This document shows, in pieces, positions 24,104 through 33,494 of a stretch of 64,000 nt of DNA. Within the stretch, counting starts at the first letter, position 1; each line of letters starts with the position of its first letter. A model generated the notes under the pieces. It saw nothing but the letters and a program-made list of their open reading frames with translations, was not told where the DNA came from and made no database searches. The translations under genes and the position numbers were made by a program. Source of the stretch: Arthrobacter woluwensis (lineage in GTDB: Bacteria; Actinomycetota; Actinomycetes; Actinomycetales; Micrococcaceae); assembly GCF_030816155.1 (NCBI RefSeq), contig NZ_JAUSXR010000001.1:1426001-1490000 (forward strand), written 5' to 3'.

Positions 24104-25205
24104 CGGTTCGGCCGAGGACTCACTGGTCCGGGGCGGCGAAGAGCCCGAGGAGAGGGTCATCGAGGCCGCCCTGCGGCCGAAGAACCTCGATGACTTCGTC
24201 GGACAGGCCCGCGTCCGGCAGCAGCTCAAGCTCGTCCTGGAGGCCTCCCGCCTGCGCGGCAAGAGCGCCGATCACGTGCTGCTCTCCGGCCCTCCCGGCC
24301 TGGGCAAGACCACGCTCGCGATGATCATCGCGGCGGAGATGAACGCGCCCCTGCGCATCAGCAGCGGTCCCGCCATCCAGCACGCCGGCGATCTGGCCGC
24401 CATCCTCTCCTCGCTCAGCGAAGGCGAGGTGCTCTTCCTCGATGAGATCCACCGCATGTCCCGGCCTGCCGAGGAGATGCTGTACATGGCCATGGAGGAC
24501 TTCCGGGTCGACATCGTGGTCGGCAAGGGTGCGGGCGCCACAGCGATCCCGCTCGAGCTTCCGCCGTTCACCCTGGTCGGCGCCACGACGCGGGCCGGTC
24601 TGCTGCCCGGACCGCTCCGCGACCGCTTCGGATTCACCGGCCACCTCGAGTTCTACGCGGTGGAGGAGCTGGAGCTGGTGCTGCGGCGCTCCGCCGGGCT
24701 CCTCGATCTGAAGGTCTCCTCCGCTGGTTTCAGTGAGATCGCGGGCCGTTCGCGCGGCACGCCCCGTATCGCCAACCGCCTCCTCCGTCGAGTGCGGGAC
24801 TGGGCCCTGGTCCACGGGATCGACCAGATCGACGCCCGGACCGCGGGCGCCGCGCTGGACATGTATGAAGTGGACTCGCGCGGTCTGGACCGCCTGGACC
24901 GCTCCGTCCTGGAGGCCCTGGTGACCAAGTTCGGCGGAGGCCCGGTCGGTCTGTCCACGCTGGCGATCGCCGTGGGGGAGGAACCCGAGACGGTCGAGAC
25001 GGTCGCCGAGCCGTTCCTGGTCCGTGAAGGCCTGGTCGGCCGCACGCCCCGCGGACGCATCGCGATGGCCGCCGCCTGGACGCACCTCGGTTTCGTGGTG
25101 CCGGACGGCGTGTTCGGACGGGAACAGTTCGCCGCGGCAGGCCTGGTGGAGGAGGCGTTCCAGCCTCTCCTCCTGGACGACGACGGGTCCGCCTTCAGCG
25201 ATTGA
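24096..25205 (+). CDS. ruvB: Holliday junction branch migration ATPase RuvB
   Basis: 369-aa AAA+ motor that drives branch migration with RuvA. N-terminal [12 protein letters not shown], Walker [11 protein letters not shown], Walker [10 protein letters not shown], sensor 1 [10 protein letters not shown], arginine finger region [11 protein letters not shown] and the C-terminal winged helix ([19 protein letters not shown]) are all visible. A 15-25-residue C-terminal extension follows the winged helix. The GTG at 24096 overlaps the end of ruvA, typical of the ruvAB pair. There is a 136-nt gap before yajC. Confidence 0.97.
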   Translation: MADGSAEDSLVRGGEEPEERVIEAALRPKNLDDFVGQARVRQQLKLVLEASRLRGKSADHVLLSGPPGLGKTTLAMIIAAEMNAPLRISSGPAIQHAGDLAAILSSLSEGEVLFLDEIHRMSRPAEEMLYMAMEDFRVDIVVGKGAGATAIPLELPPFTLVGATTRAGLLPGPLRDRFGFTGHLEFYAVEELELVLRRSAGLLDLKVSSAGFSEIAGRSRGTPRIANRLLRRVRDWALVHGIDQIDARTAGAALDMYEVDSRGLDRLDRSVLEALVTKFGGGPVGLSTLAIAVGEEPETVETVAEPFLVREGLVGRTPRGRIAMAAAWTHLGFVVPDGVFGREQFAAAGLVEEAFQPLLLDDDGSAFSD

Positions 25206-25341
25206 CGCGCTCGGCCATGGTGCGGTTACGCTCGGCGGCTTGACACTGTTCTCCCGGTTTTTGCCCGTAGACTGTGTGGACGCCCGCCCCTTTCCGGGTG
25301 CGGCGACCCCCTGCCTGAAACGCAACGATTGGAAATGATCC

Positions 25342-25761
25342 GTGGATCCCACCTTGCTCTTGATGCTGGCTGCGCTGGCCGTTCTGATGTTCTTCATGAT
25401 GCGCCGGAACAAGAAGACCCAGCAACAGCAGCAGCAGATGCAGTCCAAGTTCGCACCGGGCGTCGACGTCATGACCAGCTTCGGCCTGTTCGGCACCATC
25501 CGCTCCATCGATGAAGCGGACAACAAGGTGGTGCTGGAGCTTTCCCCCGGCCACCTCGCCACCGTGCACCGCCAGGCCATCGCGAAGGTCGTCGAGCCGA
25601 CCACCCCTGAGGCCGTCGCTCCCGTCGAGGAGACCGTGACCGAGGCGCAGACCGCCCCGGCTGCCGACCTCCCGGAGACGGTCAAGGACGACGTCGCGCC
25701 CGGCACCGCCGCCGAGACGCCGGAAGAGACCCTCAAGCGCCTGAACGGCGACAGCAAGTAG
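25342..25761 (+). CDS. yajC: Sec translocon accessory subunit YajC
   Basis: 139 aa. One N-terminal membrane helix (LLLMLAALAVLMFFMM) is followed by RRNKKTQQQQQQMQ, then the conserved core FAPGVDVMTSFGLFGTIRSID and VVLELSPGHLATVHRQAIAKV. The acidic, Ala/Thr/Pro-rich tail of about 50 residues is a typical actinobacterial extension. YajC associates with SecDF. GTG at 25342 is preferred; GGAAA lies 9 nt upstream, and an alternative ATG at 25364 would shorten the helix. It is followed by secD and secF, the conserved export cluster. Confidence 0.93.
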   Translation: MDPTLLLMLAALAVLMFFMMRRNKKTQQQQQQMQSKFAPGVDVMTSFGLFGTIRSIDEADNKVVLELSPGHLATVHRQAIAKVVEPTTPEAVAPVEETVTEAQTAPAADLPETVKDDVAPGTAAETPEETLKRLNGDSK

Positions 25762-25812
25762 CCCCTGAACACCTTCCGTGGCCTTGCCACGTAGCCCCAA
25801 AGGACCTCATAG

Positions 25813-27570
25813 ATGGCTAAGACCGGCCCCATAAGGGTGGCGCGCAGAACGCTGCTCTGGCTTGTCGCTTTGACCCTTGCCATGACAGCAGTCATGGCCG
25901 GGGGAGCGTTGTCCGGCGCATCCAGCTGGACGCCCAAACTCGCCCTCGACCTCGAAGGCGGCACCCAGATGATCCTGGCGCCGCGCGTCGAGGGCAGCGC
26001 CTCGGTCAGCTCGGAGCAGCTCAACCAGGCTGTTGAGATCATCCGCCAGCGTGTGGACGGTTCCGGTGTCTCCGAATCGGAGATCAGCACGCAGGGCGGC
26101 CGCAACGTGGTCGTCTCGATGCCCGGCACTCCCACCAAGGAGGAGCGGGATCTGATCCAGGCCTCCGCGGACATGAACTTCCGCCCGGTGATCACCGCGG
26201 GCGCCGGCACTCCGGTACCCGAGGCGCAGCGCACTCCGGCCAGCAAGCTCCCGAAGCCCACGACGCCGAAGGACGCCAGCGACAGCGCCTGGATCACGGC
26301 GCCCGTGCTGAAGGAGTTCGAGGCGACGGACTGCTCCACCCTGGACAAGGGTGGCGTCAAGCGCTCCGATCCGACCAAGCCGCTGGTCACGTGCCAGCCG
26401 GCCGAGAACGGTCAGCCTGCCATCAAGTACGTCCTGGGGCCGGTAGAGGTCAAGGGCCAGGACATCGTGACGTCCTCCTACGGTCTGCAGCAGGGCCGCC
26501 AGGGCGCCGTGACCAACGAATGGGCCGTGAACATCCAGTTCAACGACCAGGGCACCAAGATCTTCAAGGACGTCACGCAGCGTCTGAACCAGTTCTATGT
26601 CGCCGGTGGCGGGGAGAACGGCAGCGATCCTCGCGCGCAGTTCGCCATCGTGCTGGATGACAAGGTGCTGTCCGCCCCGCGTTCACTCGCGGTCATCACG
26701 GACGGCCGTCCGCAGATCACGGGCAACTTCACCGAAGCCAGCGCCAAGGCTCTGTCGGACCAGCTGCGGTACGGCGCCCTGCCGATCAGCTTCGAAATCC
26801 AGTCCCAGGAGCAGATCTCCGCGACCCTCGGTGGCGAGCAGCTCAAGATGGGTCTGATCGCAGGCCTCATCGGTCTGCTGCTCGTGGTCATCTACTCGCT
26901 CTTCCAGTACCGGGCCCTCGGTTTCGTGACCGTCGCCTCCCTCGTGGTGGCTGGTGTCATCACCTACCTGGCGATCACCCTGCTGGGCTGGGCGCAGAAC
27001 TACCGTCTCTCGCTGGCCGGTGTGGCGGGTCTGATCGTGGCCATCGGCCAGACGGCGGACTCCTTCATCGTGTACTTCGAGCGCATCCGTGATGAACTGC
27101 GTGACGGCCGTGGTCTGGTGGCCGCGGTGGAGAACGGCTGGCGCCGTGCCAAGCGCACCATCCTGGCCTCCAAGGCGGTGAACCTGCTGGCCGCCGTCGT
27201 GCTGTACTTCGTGGCGGTGGGCAACGTGCGAGGCTTCGCCTTCACGCTCGGCCTGACAGCCCTCGCCGACCTTCTGGTCGTGTTCCTGTTCACCCACCCG
27301 ACACTGCAGCTTCTGGCCAAGACCAAGTTCTTCGGGGAAGGGCACCGGTTCTCCGGTCTGGACCCGCGGAACCTGGGCGCTGTGCCGCTGTACCGCGGCG
27401 CCGGCCGGATCCGCACCCCGGAGGACCTGGTCACCGCAGGCGCCCCCGTGTCCGCCAAGAACAGCCGTGCACAGGCCGAGGCCGAACGCCGTCTGACCAT
27501 CGCCGAACGCCGTCGTGCCGAGCGCGAGCAGGGCACTGAGGCGGACGACGCCGGAAAGGAAGGCAAGTAG
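25813..27570 (+). CDS. secD: Protein translocase subunit SecD
   Basis: 585-aa membrane protein that uses proton motive force to complete Sec-dependent export. TM1 (residues 13-35) is followed by the conserved KLALDLEGGTQMIL motif and a large extracytoplasmic domain (about 40-340; REVD-type VSESEISTQGGRNVVVSMPG). This contains an actinobacterial Pro/Thr-rich insert around residues 130-160. Five clustered helices follow, with AGVAGLIVAIGQTADSFIVYFERIRDE. The cytoplasmic tail is highly charged (RLTIAERRRAEREQ). AAAGGA precedes the ATG. secF begins 2 nt after its stop. Confidence 0.95.
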   Translation: MAKTGPIRVARRTLLWLVALTLAMTAVMAGGALSGASSWTPKLALDLEGGTQMILAPRVEGSASVSSEQLNQAVEIIRQRVDGSGVSESEISTQGGRNVVVSMPGTPTKEERDLIQASADMNFRPVITAGAGTPVPEAQRTPASKLPKPTTPKDASDSAWITAPVLKEFEATDCSTLDKGGVKRSDPTKPLVTCQPAENGQPAIKYVLGPVEVKGQDIVTSSYGLQQGRQGAVTNEWAVNIQFNDQGTKIFKDVTQRLNQFYVAGGGENGSDPRAQFAIVLDDKVLSAPRSLAVITDGRPQITGNFTEASAKALSDQLRYGALPISFEIQSQEQISATLGGEQLKMGLIAGLIGLLLVVIYSLFQYRALGFVTVASLVVAGVITYLAITLLGWAQNYRLSLAGVAGLIVAIGQTADSFIVYFERIRDELRDGRGLVAAVENGWRRAKRTILASKAVNLLAAVVLYFVAVGNVRGFAFTLGLTALADLLVVFLFTHPTLQLLAKTKFFGEGHRFSGLDPRNLGAVPLYRGAGRIRTPEDLVTAGAPVSAKNSRAQAEAERRLTIAERRRAEREQGTEADDAGKEGK

Positions 27571-27572
27571 CC

Positions 27573-28577
27573 ATGTCAACAGTCTTCGCACGTTTCGGCA
27601 ACGAGCTTTACACCGGCAAGCGTTCCTATGAATTCGTGGGGCGCAAGAAGCTCTGGATGCTGATCGCCGGTGTGGCGGTCCTACTCTCCATCATGGTCCC
27701 GGTGCTCAAAGGCGGCTTCAACCTCGGCATCGAGTTCCGCGGCGGCTCCGAGTTCACCATCTCCAACGTCCACAGCACCGATCAGCGCCTCGGCGAGGAA
27801 GCGGTGCGCAACGTGGTCCAGGGCTCCGCGCCCCGGGTGGCGAACATCGCCGGCGACACCATGCGCGTCCAGACGGACAAGCTGACGGACGAGCAGACCA
27901 CCCAGCTCCGCGACAGCCTGGCCAAGGCCTACGGTGTGGGTGACGACAAGGTCACCTCGACCTTCATCGGCCCCACCTGGGGTGCGGATGTCAGCCAGCA
28001 GGCCCTCCTCGGTCTGGTGATCTTCGTCCTCCTGGCCGCCGTGCTCATGGCACTGTACTTCCGGACCTGGAAGATGTCCCTGGCGGCGCTGGCCGGCATG
28101 GCCGTCACGCTCATCATCACGGCCGGCATCTATGCCGTCAGTGACTTCGAAGTGACGCCGAGTGCGATCATCGGTTTCCTGACGGTGCTGAGCTACTCGC
28201 TGTATGACACCGTGGTGGTCTTCGACAAGATCCGCGAGAACACCGCTGATCTGCTGACCTCGACGCGGCGCACCTTCGACGAGGAGGTGAACCTGGCGGT
28301 CAACCAGACCCTGGTCCGGTCGATCAACACCAGTGTGGTCGCCGTGCTGCCGGTGGCGGCCATCCTGTTCATCGGCGCCGGTCTGCTGGGTGCGGGCACG
28401 CTGCGGGACCTGTCGCTCGCCCTGTTCGTCGGCATCATCCTGGGCACTCTCGCCACGCTCTATGTCTCGGCTCCGCTCTATGCGTGGCTGCGTCACGGCG
28501 AGCCGGCGCTGAAGGCCCAGGCCGCGAAGGTTCACGAGCGGCGCAGCCGCAGTGAGGCCGTCGTCGAGGGCGCCTGA
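27573..28577 (+). CDS. secF: Protein translocase subunit SecF
   Basis: 334 aa, partner of SecD. TM1 lies at about residues 25-45, followed by the GGFNLGIEFRGGSEFTI motif, an extracytoplasmic domain, and five C-terminal helices with the conserved FLTVLSYSLYDTVVVFDKIREN and LVRSINTSVVAVLPVAAILF segments. The 35-residue tail is basic. The gene begins 2 nt after secD and ends before a good intrinsic terminator, closing the yajC-secD-secF unit. Confidence 0.95.
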   Translation: MSTVFARFGNELYTGKRSYEFVGRKKLWMLIAGVAVLLSIMVPVLKGGFNLGIEFRGGSEFTISNVHSTDQRLGEEAVRNVVQGSAPRVANIAGDTMRVQTDKLTDEQTTQLRDSLAKAYGVGDDKVTSTFIGPTWGADVSQQALLGLVIFVLLAAVLMALYFRTWKMSLAALAGMAVTLIITAGIYAVSDFEVTPSAIIGFLTVLSYSLYDTVVVFDKIRENTADLLTSTRRTFDEEVNLAVNQTLVRSINTSVVAVLPVAAILFIGAGLLGAGTLRDLSLALFVGIILGTLATLYVSAPLYAWLRHGEPALKAQAAKVHERRSRSEAVVEGA

Positions 28578-28602
28578 ACCGCCCTCGATCGGTCCTGACA
28601 CC

Positions 28603-28640
28603 GAAAGGCCGTCTTCACCTGCGGGTGAGGACGGCCTTTC
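28603..28640 (+). terminator. Intrinsic terminator after secF
   Basis: 17-bp arms (28603-28619 and 28624-28640) with one G-T mismatch and a 4-nt loop are followed by GTCCTTTT. It separates the sec genes from rel. Confidence 0.85.
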
Positions 28641-28665
28641 GTCCTTTTAAGCCGCGGGAACGGAT

Positions 28666-28671
28666 TAGAAT
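28666..28671 (+). promoter_or_regulatory. -10 box for rel
   Basis: TAGAAT is a near-consensus -10 box lying between the secF terminator and the rel Shine-Dalgarno, giving a leader of about 25 nt. Confidence 0.55.
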
Positions 28672-28702
28672 TGGTGAATTAAGTCCGTGGGGAGGAACAA
28701 CT

Positions 28703-31108
28703 GTGGTGGACGGTTCAGCGCCGGGTTCGACCCCGGAGAATGAGGCACCCGTGGGTGCCGAGCGCTCGGCAGCGCCCGCGACGACGGCGGAGCGCACTGC
28801 GCTGGAGACCCCCGGGCACACCGTGGTGGGCGTCCCCGTGGACAATTCCGCGGCCAAGGCCACCTTCCCGGGGCGCCGGGAACGCACGCTCTCGCGCCTG
28901 GCGCGGCTCACGGGGCGGGGTGGTCTCAGCTATTCGCCGATCCTCGAACCTCTCCTGCGGACGGTGCGCAGCAACAATCCACGCGAGGACCTCGAATACC
29001 TTCAGCGCGCCTACGACACCGCGGAACTGCATCACCGCGGCCAGAAGCGTAAGAGTGGGGACCCGTACATCACGCACCCCGTGGCGGTCGCGACCATCCT
29101 GGCCGAGCTGGGTATGAGCGGCACCACGCTGGCCGCGGCCCTTCTCCACGACACGGTGGAGGACACCGACTACACGCTGGACCAGCTCTCCAAGGACTTC
29201 GGTCCCGAGGTGGCCATGCTGGTGGACGGCGTGACCAAGCTGGACAAGGTCACCTACGGCGATGCGGCCCAGGCCGAAACCGTCCGCAAGATGGTCGTGG
29301 CCATGGCCAAGGACATCCGCGTCCTCATGATCAAACTCGCCGACCGTCTGCACAACGCCCGGACCTGGCGTTTCGTCTCCGCCGAGTCGTCGGCGAAGAA
29401 GGCCCGCGAGACCCTGGACATCTTCGCTCCGCTGGCCCACCGCCTCGGCATGAACACCGTGAAGTGGGAGCTGGAGGACTTGTCCTTCGCCGCCCTGTAC
29501 CCGCGGGTGTACGAGGAATTCGTCCGGATGGTCAGCGCCCGGACGCCCGAGCGTGAGGAACTGCTCGGCAGCATCCGTGAGATGGTGGCGGAGGAACTCC
29601 GGGAAGCGCGCATCAAGGCGACGATCACCGGCCGGCCGAAGCACTACTACTCCATCTACCAGAAGATGGTGGTGCGGGAGAAGGAATTCGACGACATCAA
29701 CGATCTGCTCGGTGTGCGGGTGCTGGTGGACAGCGTCAAGGACTGTTATGCCGCCCTCGGCGTGGTCCATTCCCTCTGGAAACCGATCCCCGGTCGGTTC
29801 AAGGATTACATCGCCATCCCGAAGTTCAACATGTACATGTCCCTGCACACCTCGGTGATCGGTCCAGGTGGCAGGACCGTCGAGATCCAGATCCGCACGC
29901 ATGAGATGCACCGGAACGCCGAATACGGTGTGGCGGCGCACTGGAAGTACAAGCACCAGGCCCGGGCCGCCGGCACGCCTCGCGAGGGCGAGATGGGCTG
30001 GCTCCGTTCCCTCGTGGACATGCAGCGCGAGACGGTGGACCCGGGCGACTTCCTGGACAGCCTGCGTCACGAGATCAGCACCAATGAGGTGTTCGTGTTC
30101 ACCCCCAAGGGCGAGATCATGACCTTGCCGGCGGGCGCCACCCCCGTGGACTTCGCCTATGCGGTGCACACCGAGGTCGGACACCGGACCATCGGCGCCC
30201 GGGTGAACGGCAAGCTCGTTCCCCTGAATTCGGAGCTCAGCCACGGTGACCGCGTGGAGGTCTTCACCTCGAAGGCCGAAGGGGCGGGCCCCAGCCAGGA
30301 CTGGCAGCACTTCGTCAAGAGCGCCCGTGCCAGGAACAAGATCCGGCAGTGGTTCACCAAGGAGCGCCGCGAGGAGTCCATCGAAAAGGGCAAGGAGATG
30401 CTCACGCGCGCCATGCGCAAGCAGAGCCTCCCGCTCACGAAGGTGCTTACTCCCGAGAACCTGACCCACTTGGCCGATGCTTTCAAGTACGTCGACGTCG
30501 CCGGGCTCTATGCCGGGATCGGCGACGGGCACATCTCCACCCAGTCCGTGGTGGAGAAGGCCATGGAGCGGCTTACGGAGCCGGCCCAGGCGGCCGTCGA
30601 GGAGGAGTTCACCCCTGCTCGCACGCACAGCCCGAGCGGCAGGGTCTCCGACGCGGGTGTGATCGTCCGCGGCGTCGATGACGTGTGGGTCAAGCTGGCC
30701 CGGTGCTGTTCCCCGGTGCCGCCGGATTCGATCACCGGTTACGTGACCCGTGGCTCCGGAATCTCCGTGCACCGCAGTGACTGTCCAAACGCCCTGGCCC
30801 TCGCCCACGAGCCCGAGCGGTTCGTGGACGTCGAATGGGCGCCGACCCGCAGCAGCATCTACCTGGTCCAGATCCAGGTCGAGGCGCTGGACCGCAAGAG
30901 CCTCCTGATGGACGTGACCAAGGTGCTCTCTGAGAACCATGTGAACATCCTCGAGGCCAGCGTGCACACCTCGAAGGACCGGCTGGCGATCTCCCGCTTC
31001 GCCTTTGAGATGGGCGACCCGAAGTACCTGGACCACATCCTGAACGCGGTGCGGCGGATCGACGGCGTGTTCGACGTGTACCGGACCGGCGGCGGCCAGC
31101 GCCGCTGA
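28703..31108 (+). CDS. relA: Bifunctional (p)ppGpp synthetase/hydrolase (Rel)
   Basis: 801-aa stringent-response enzyme in the long RSH format. The N-terminal 70 residues are variable. The HD hydrolase domain has KSGDPYITHPVAVA and AALLHDTVEDTDYT. The synthetase domain has GRPKHYYSIYQKM, DINDLLGVRVLV and RFKDYIAIPK. The TGS domain (EVFVFTPKGEIMTLPAGATPVDFAYAVHTEVGH), the zinc-finger/RIS region (KLARCCSPVPPDSITGYVTRG), and a C-terminal ACT domain follow. Both catalytic motifs are intact, so it probably makes and degrades (p)ppGpp. GGAGGA lies 6 nt before GTG 28703; GTG 28706 is an alternative. It is transcribed from its own promoter. Confidence 0.96.
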   Translation: MVDGSAPGSTPENEAPVGAERSAAPATTAERTALETPGHTVVGVPVDNSAAKATFPGRRERTLSRLARLTGRGGLSYSPILEPLLRTVRSNNPREDLEYLQRAYDTAELHHRGQKRKSGDPYITHPVAVATILAELGMSGTTLAAALLHDTVEDTDYTLDQLSKDFGPEVAMLVDGVTKLDKVTYGDAAQAETVRKMVVAMAKDIRVLMIKLADRLHNARTWRFVSAESSAKKARETLDIFAPLAHRLGMNTVKWELEDLSFAALYPRVYEEFVRMVSARTPEREELLGSIREMVAEELREARIKATITGRPKHYYSIYQKMVVREKEFDDINDLLGVRVLVDSVKDCYAALGVVHSLWKPIPGRFKDYIAIPKFNMYMSLHTSVIGPGGRTVEIQIRTHEMHRNAEYGVAAHWKYKHQARAAGTPREGEMGWLRSLVDMQRETVDPGDFLDSLRHEISTNEVFVFTPKGEIMTLPAGATPVDFAYAVHTEVGHRTIGARVNGKLVPLNSELSHGDRVEVFTSKAEGAGPSQDWQHFVKSARARNKIRQWFTKERREESIEKGKEMLTRAMRKQSLPLTKVLTPENLTHLADAFKYVDVAGLYAGIGDGHISTQSVVEKAMERLTEPAQAAVEEEFTPARTHSPSGRVSDAGVIVRGVDDVWVKLARCCSPVPPDSITGYVTRGSGISVHRSDCPNALALAHEPERFVDVEWAPTRSSIYLVQIQVEALDRKSLLMDVTKVLSENHVNILEASVHTSKDRLAISRFAFEMGDPKYLDHILNAVRRIDGVFDVYRTGGGQRR

Positions 31109-31173
31109 GGGGAAGCCGGCGGAGCTGAGCGGAATCCAGCGCGCAGCCGGCCGTGGGCAGGGCTGCCGTGGCG

Positions 31174-31758
31174 TCAGCGGACGCACGCGTCCACCTTCGC
31201 CAGCGCCGCATCCCGCACGCGCAGGGGAGCCGCATGTTCCACCGCCAGCCTCAGCACGCGCCAGCTGAGGGTGCGGTCGCCGTCGTGGAGCATGCTCCGG
31301 AGGACCGGCACTGCCAGTTCCGGACGGAGGGACGAGGCAATGTCCAGCGCGGTGCGCAGGGGAGTCGTCACCAGGAGCCCTCCCAGACTCACCACGTCAT
31401 GATCACCCAGACGCACGTCGTAGAGCTCGGCCCGCAGTCCGTGGCGTAGAGCCCCGGCCCGGCGTCCCGCGGCGATGTAGAGCACCGGCCGAGCGGGCTC
31501 GCGCCCGTGGCCGTGAATCCACGCCGCGCTCAGCCGGCCCGCCACCACGCGCTGCCGGGCCTCGAGGGGGATGCTTTCCGCCAGGGCCCTCGCCCGCAGC
31601 CTCGCGTCGACCACGGCTGTCCCGGGAACAAAGCACTCCTGCGAGAGGGGCTGAACCAGGCCGTCCAGGACCAGGGCGTTCAGTTCCGGCCTGCTGAAGG
31701 GCTGGCCGGTGCGCAGGAGAGTCTGGCGGCCGGGCGGCGCCGCAGTGGGGAAGTCCAT
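31174..31758 (-). CDS. AbiEi-like (type IV antitoxin family) protein, orphan
   Basis: 194 aa, start at 31758 (MDFPTAA, AGGA upstream). It resembles the AbiEi-like/winged-helix proteins scattered through actinobacteria. An N-terminal segment (SRPELNALVLDGLVQPL) may be the winged helix. Then come GRLSAAWIHG, the LRAELYDVRLGDHDVVSLGGLLVTTPLRTALDIA signature, and a C-terminal helical region rich in Arg and Ala. Classical AbiEi antitoxins pair with an AbiEii nucleotidyltransferase toxin. No such gene is adjacent, so it is an orphan or has another role. It is convergent with rel and downstream of the DUF349 terminator. Confidence 0.55.
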   Translation of the reverse strand: MDFPTAAPPGRQTLLRTGQPFSRPELNALVLDGLVQPLSQECFVPGTAVVDARLRARALAESIPLEARQRVVAGRLSAAWIHGHGREPARPVLYIAAGRRAGALRHGLRAELYDVRLGDHDVVSLGGLLVTTPLRTALDIASSLRPELAVPVLRSMLHDGDRTLSWRVLRLAVEHAAPLRVRDAALAKVDACVR

Positions 31759-31874
31759 GACAGCATCCTGCCGCGAGGACCGGCTGCGCGACACCACCAC
31801 TCCTCCGCCTGTGGACAACCGGGACGGCGCCGGCGGTGGACACGGAGGCGGCTCGCTGGAGGCCGGGGAGCACA

Positions 31875-31918
31875 AAGGCCGCGGCCGCCGGAACCTGGGT
31901 TCCAGCGGCCGCGGCCTT
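31875..31918 (-). terminator. Terminator of the DUF349 gene
   Basis: A long hairpin: outer 14-bp perfect arms (AAGGCCGCGGCCGC and complement) continue, after one mismatch, into GGAACC/GGTTCC around a 2-nt loop. It follows the DUF349 stop after the 14-bp repeat array. Confidence 0.75.
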
Positions 31919-31974
31919 CTGTTCAGTGCCTTCTGTTCAGCGCGGACTGTTCAGTACGGGCTGTTCAGTGCGGG
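31919..31974. repeat. Four copies of CTGTTCAG in exact 14-bp phase
   Basis: The 8-mer CTGTTCAG begins at 31919, 31933, 31947 and 31961, each followed by 6 variable bases. The array fills the gap between the terminator hairpin and the minus-strand DUF349 stop at 31985. Read on the minus strand the unit is CTGAACAG. Confidence 0.85.
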
Positions 31975-31984
31975 GCGAAGCCGA

Positions 31985-33394
31985 TCAGCCGAGATCCTTG
32001 GCCGAGTTGCGGACGACCTCGAGCCACTGTTCCCGGGCCTCGAGAGCCTCACGGGCGCTCTTGATGGCGCGGGCGTCGCCCTTGGCCTCGGCAGCACTCA
32101 GATCGTCGCGCAGACCCGCGATGGTGGCCTCGAGCTGCTCGATCATGCTGGTGCTGCGGGCCTTGGCCTCGGGATCGCTCCGGCGCCAGTTCTCCTCCTC
32201 GGCCTCGCGGACGGCATCCTCCACGCGGCGCAGGGCGGCCTCGATCCGGCCCATGTCCGCGCGCGGCACACGCCCGGCTTCTTCCCAGCGGTCCCGGATC
32301 GACTGAAGACCCTTCTTGGCGGCGGCCAGATCGGACACGGGGACAAGTTCCTGGGCTTCCAGCAGGAGCTGTTCCTTGACGGCCAGGTTCGCCGAGTAAC
32401 TGGCGTCCAGCTCGTCGTTGGCGGCCTGGCGTGCCGCGAAGAACACGTCCTGAGCGGCGCGGAAACGGGCCCACAGGGCGTCGTCGTCCTTGCGGCTGGC
32501 GCGCGGCGCGGCCTTCCACTGGTCCATGAGACGGCGGTATTCCGCGGCCGCATGACCCCAGTCGGTGGAGGTCTGCAGCTGCTCGGCCTCGGCGATCAGC
32601 TGCTCCTTGACCGCCTTCGCCTGAGCGTTGGTGCTGTCCAACTGGGAGAAGTAGGCACGCCGGTGACGGTCGAAGACGGTGCGGGCGGTGCGGAATCGCT
32701 TCCAGAGCCCCTCCTCGACACTCTTGGACAGGCGGACGCCGGACTTCTGCGCGGCCTTCCAGGCGTCGAAGAGTTCGTTCATCCGGGTGCTGGACGTCTT
32801 CCACTGCGTGGCCGCGGGATCCTGGGCGGAGACGGTCTCGGCCTCGGCGACGATCGCCTCGCGGGCGCTCAGCTCGGCGGCCTTGGCGGCTTCCTGATGA
32901 GCGCGCTGTTCTGCGATCAGCGCGGCCACCTTCTCATCGAGCGCGGACACACGGTCCAGGGCGCCGCGGATGTCGCCCAGCACATTGCGTGCCTCGAGCT
33001 GTTCGCGCAGGTGCTTGAGGCTGGTGGGGAGTTCGCCCGCGGCGGCCTTGGCCTCCACGCGGCTCTCCAGCAGGTCGATCTGCGCCGTGATGTCCTCGAA
33101 CTTACGGGCGAAGTAGGCCAGCGCTTCGTCGGCCGACACGCCCGGGTACTGACCCGCGACGTGTTCCTCGCCGTCGACGGTCACGAAGACGTGGCCGTCG
33201 CCTTCCACCCGGCCGAAGGCGCGGGCAGCGGTGAGATCCACCGTGGTGTCCGGGGCATGGACCGGTGCGGGCGCGGCCGCGGCCTTCGGCCGGGCGGCGA
33301 AGGCCGCGGGGCTCGGTGCTGCGGGCTTGGCAGCGGACGTCTCCGTCGTTGCTTCCGTGGCGCCGGTTTCGTCGGGTTGCAGACTTTCTGTCAC
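31985..33394 (-). CDS. DUF349 domain-containing coiled-coil protein
   Basis: 469 aa, start GTG 33394 (VTESLQPDE; GGAAAGAG upstream). The first 60 residues are Ala/Pro/Thr-rich. Then come FGRVEGDGHVFVTVDGEEHVAGQYPG and a long alpha-helical region with at least three DUF349 repeats, recognisable by W-x-x-x-P/A...W-x-R-F-R-x-A-x-D motifs (LWKRFRTARTVFDRHRRAYF, ALWARFRAAQDVFFAARQAA, SIRDRWEEAGRVPRADMGRIE). DUF349 proteins are widespread in actinobacteria and have no firmly assigned function. It is probably cytoplasmic. It lies 100 nt downstream of the cyclophilin gene and ends with the 14-bp repeats and a hairpin. Confidence 0.85.
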   Translation of the reverse strand: MTESLQPDETGATEATTETSAAKPAAPSPAAFAARPKAAAAPAPVHAPDTTVDLTAARAFGRVEGDGHVFVTVDGEEHVAGQYPGVSADEALAYFARKFEDITAQIDLLESRVEAKAAAGELPTSLKHLREQLEARNVLGDIRGALDRVSALDEKVAALIAEQRAHQEAAKAAELSAREAIVAEAETVSAQDPAATQWKTSSTRMNELFDAWKAAQKSGVRLSKSVEEGLWKRFRTARTVFDRHRRAYFSQLDSTNAQAKAVKEQLIAEAEQLQTSTDWGHAAAEYRRLMDQWKAAPRASRKDDDALWARFRAAQDVFFAARQAANDELDASYSANLAVKEQLLLEAQELVPVSDLAAAKKGLQSIRDRWEEAGRVPRADMGRIEAALRRVEDAVREAEEENWRRSDPEAKARSTSMIEQLEATIAGLRDDLSAAEAKGDARAIKSAREALEAREQWLEVVRNSAKDLG

Positions 33395-33494
33395 CGCTAG
33401 AACTCTTTCCTTCGTTGGAACATGCGCGGTCCCGGCCGGAGCAGGGATCGAGGATGGTGCTTCGTCCGAAGCTGGAATCACTTCAGAGTGAAAA

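Noticed and set aside
31809..31875. Longer N-terminus for the AbiEi-like protein starting near 31875
   Set aside because: The added 39 residues are Pro/Ser/Arg-rich without homology character. The Met at 31758 has an upstream AGGA, and 31875 falls in the DUF349 terminator hairpin.
31919..31974. CRISPR-like array
   Set aside because: The repeat unit is 8 bp with 6-bp gaps, far too short for CRISPR, and no cas genes are present.
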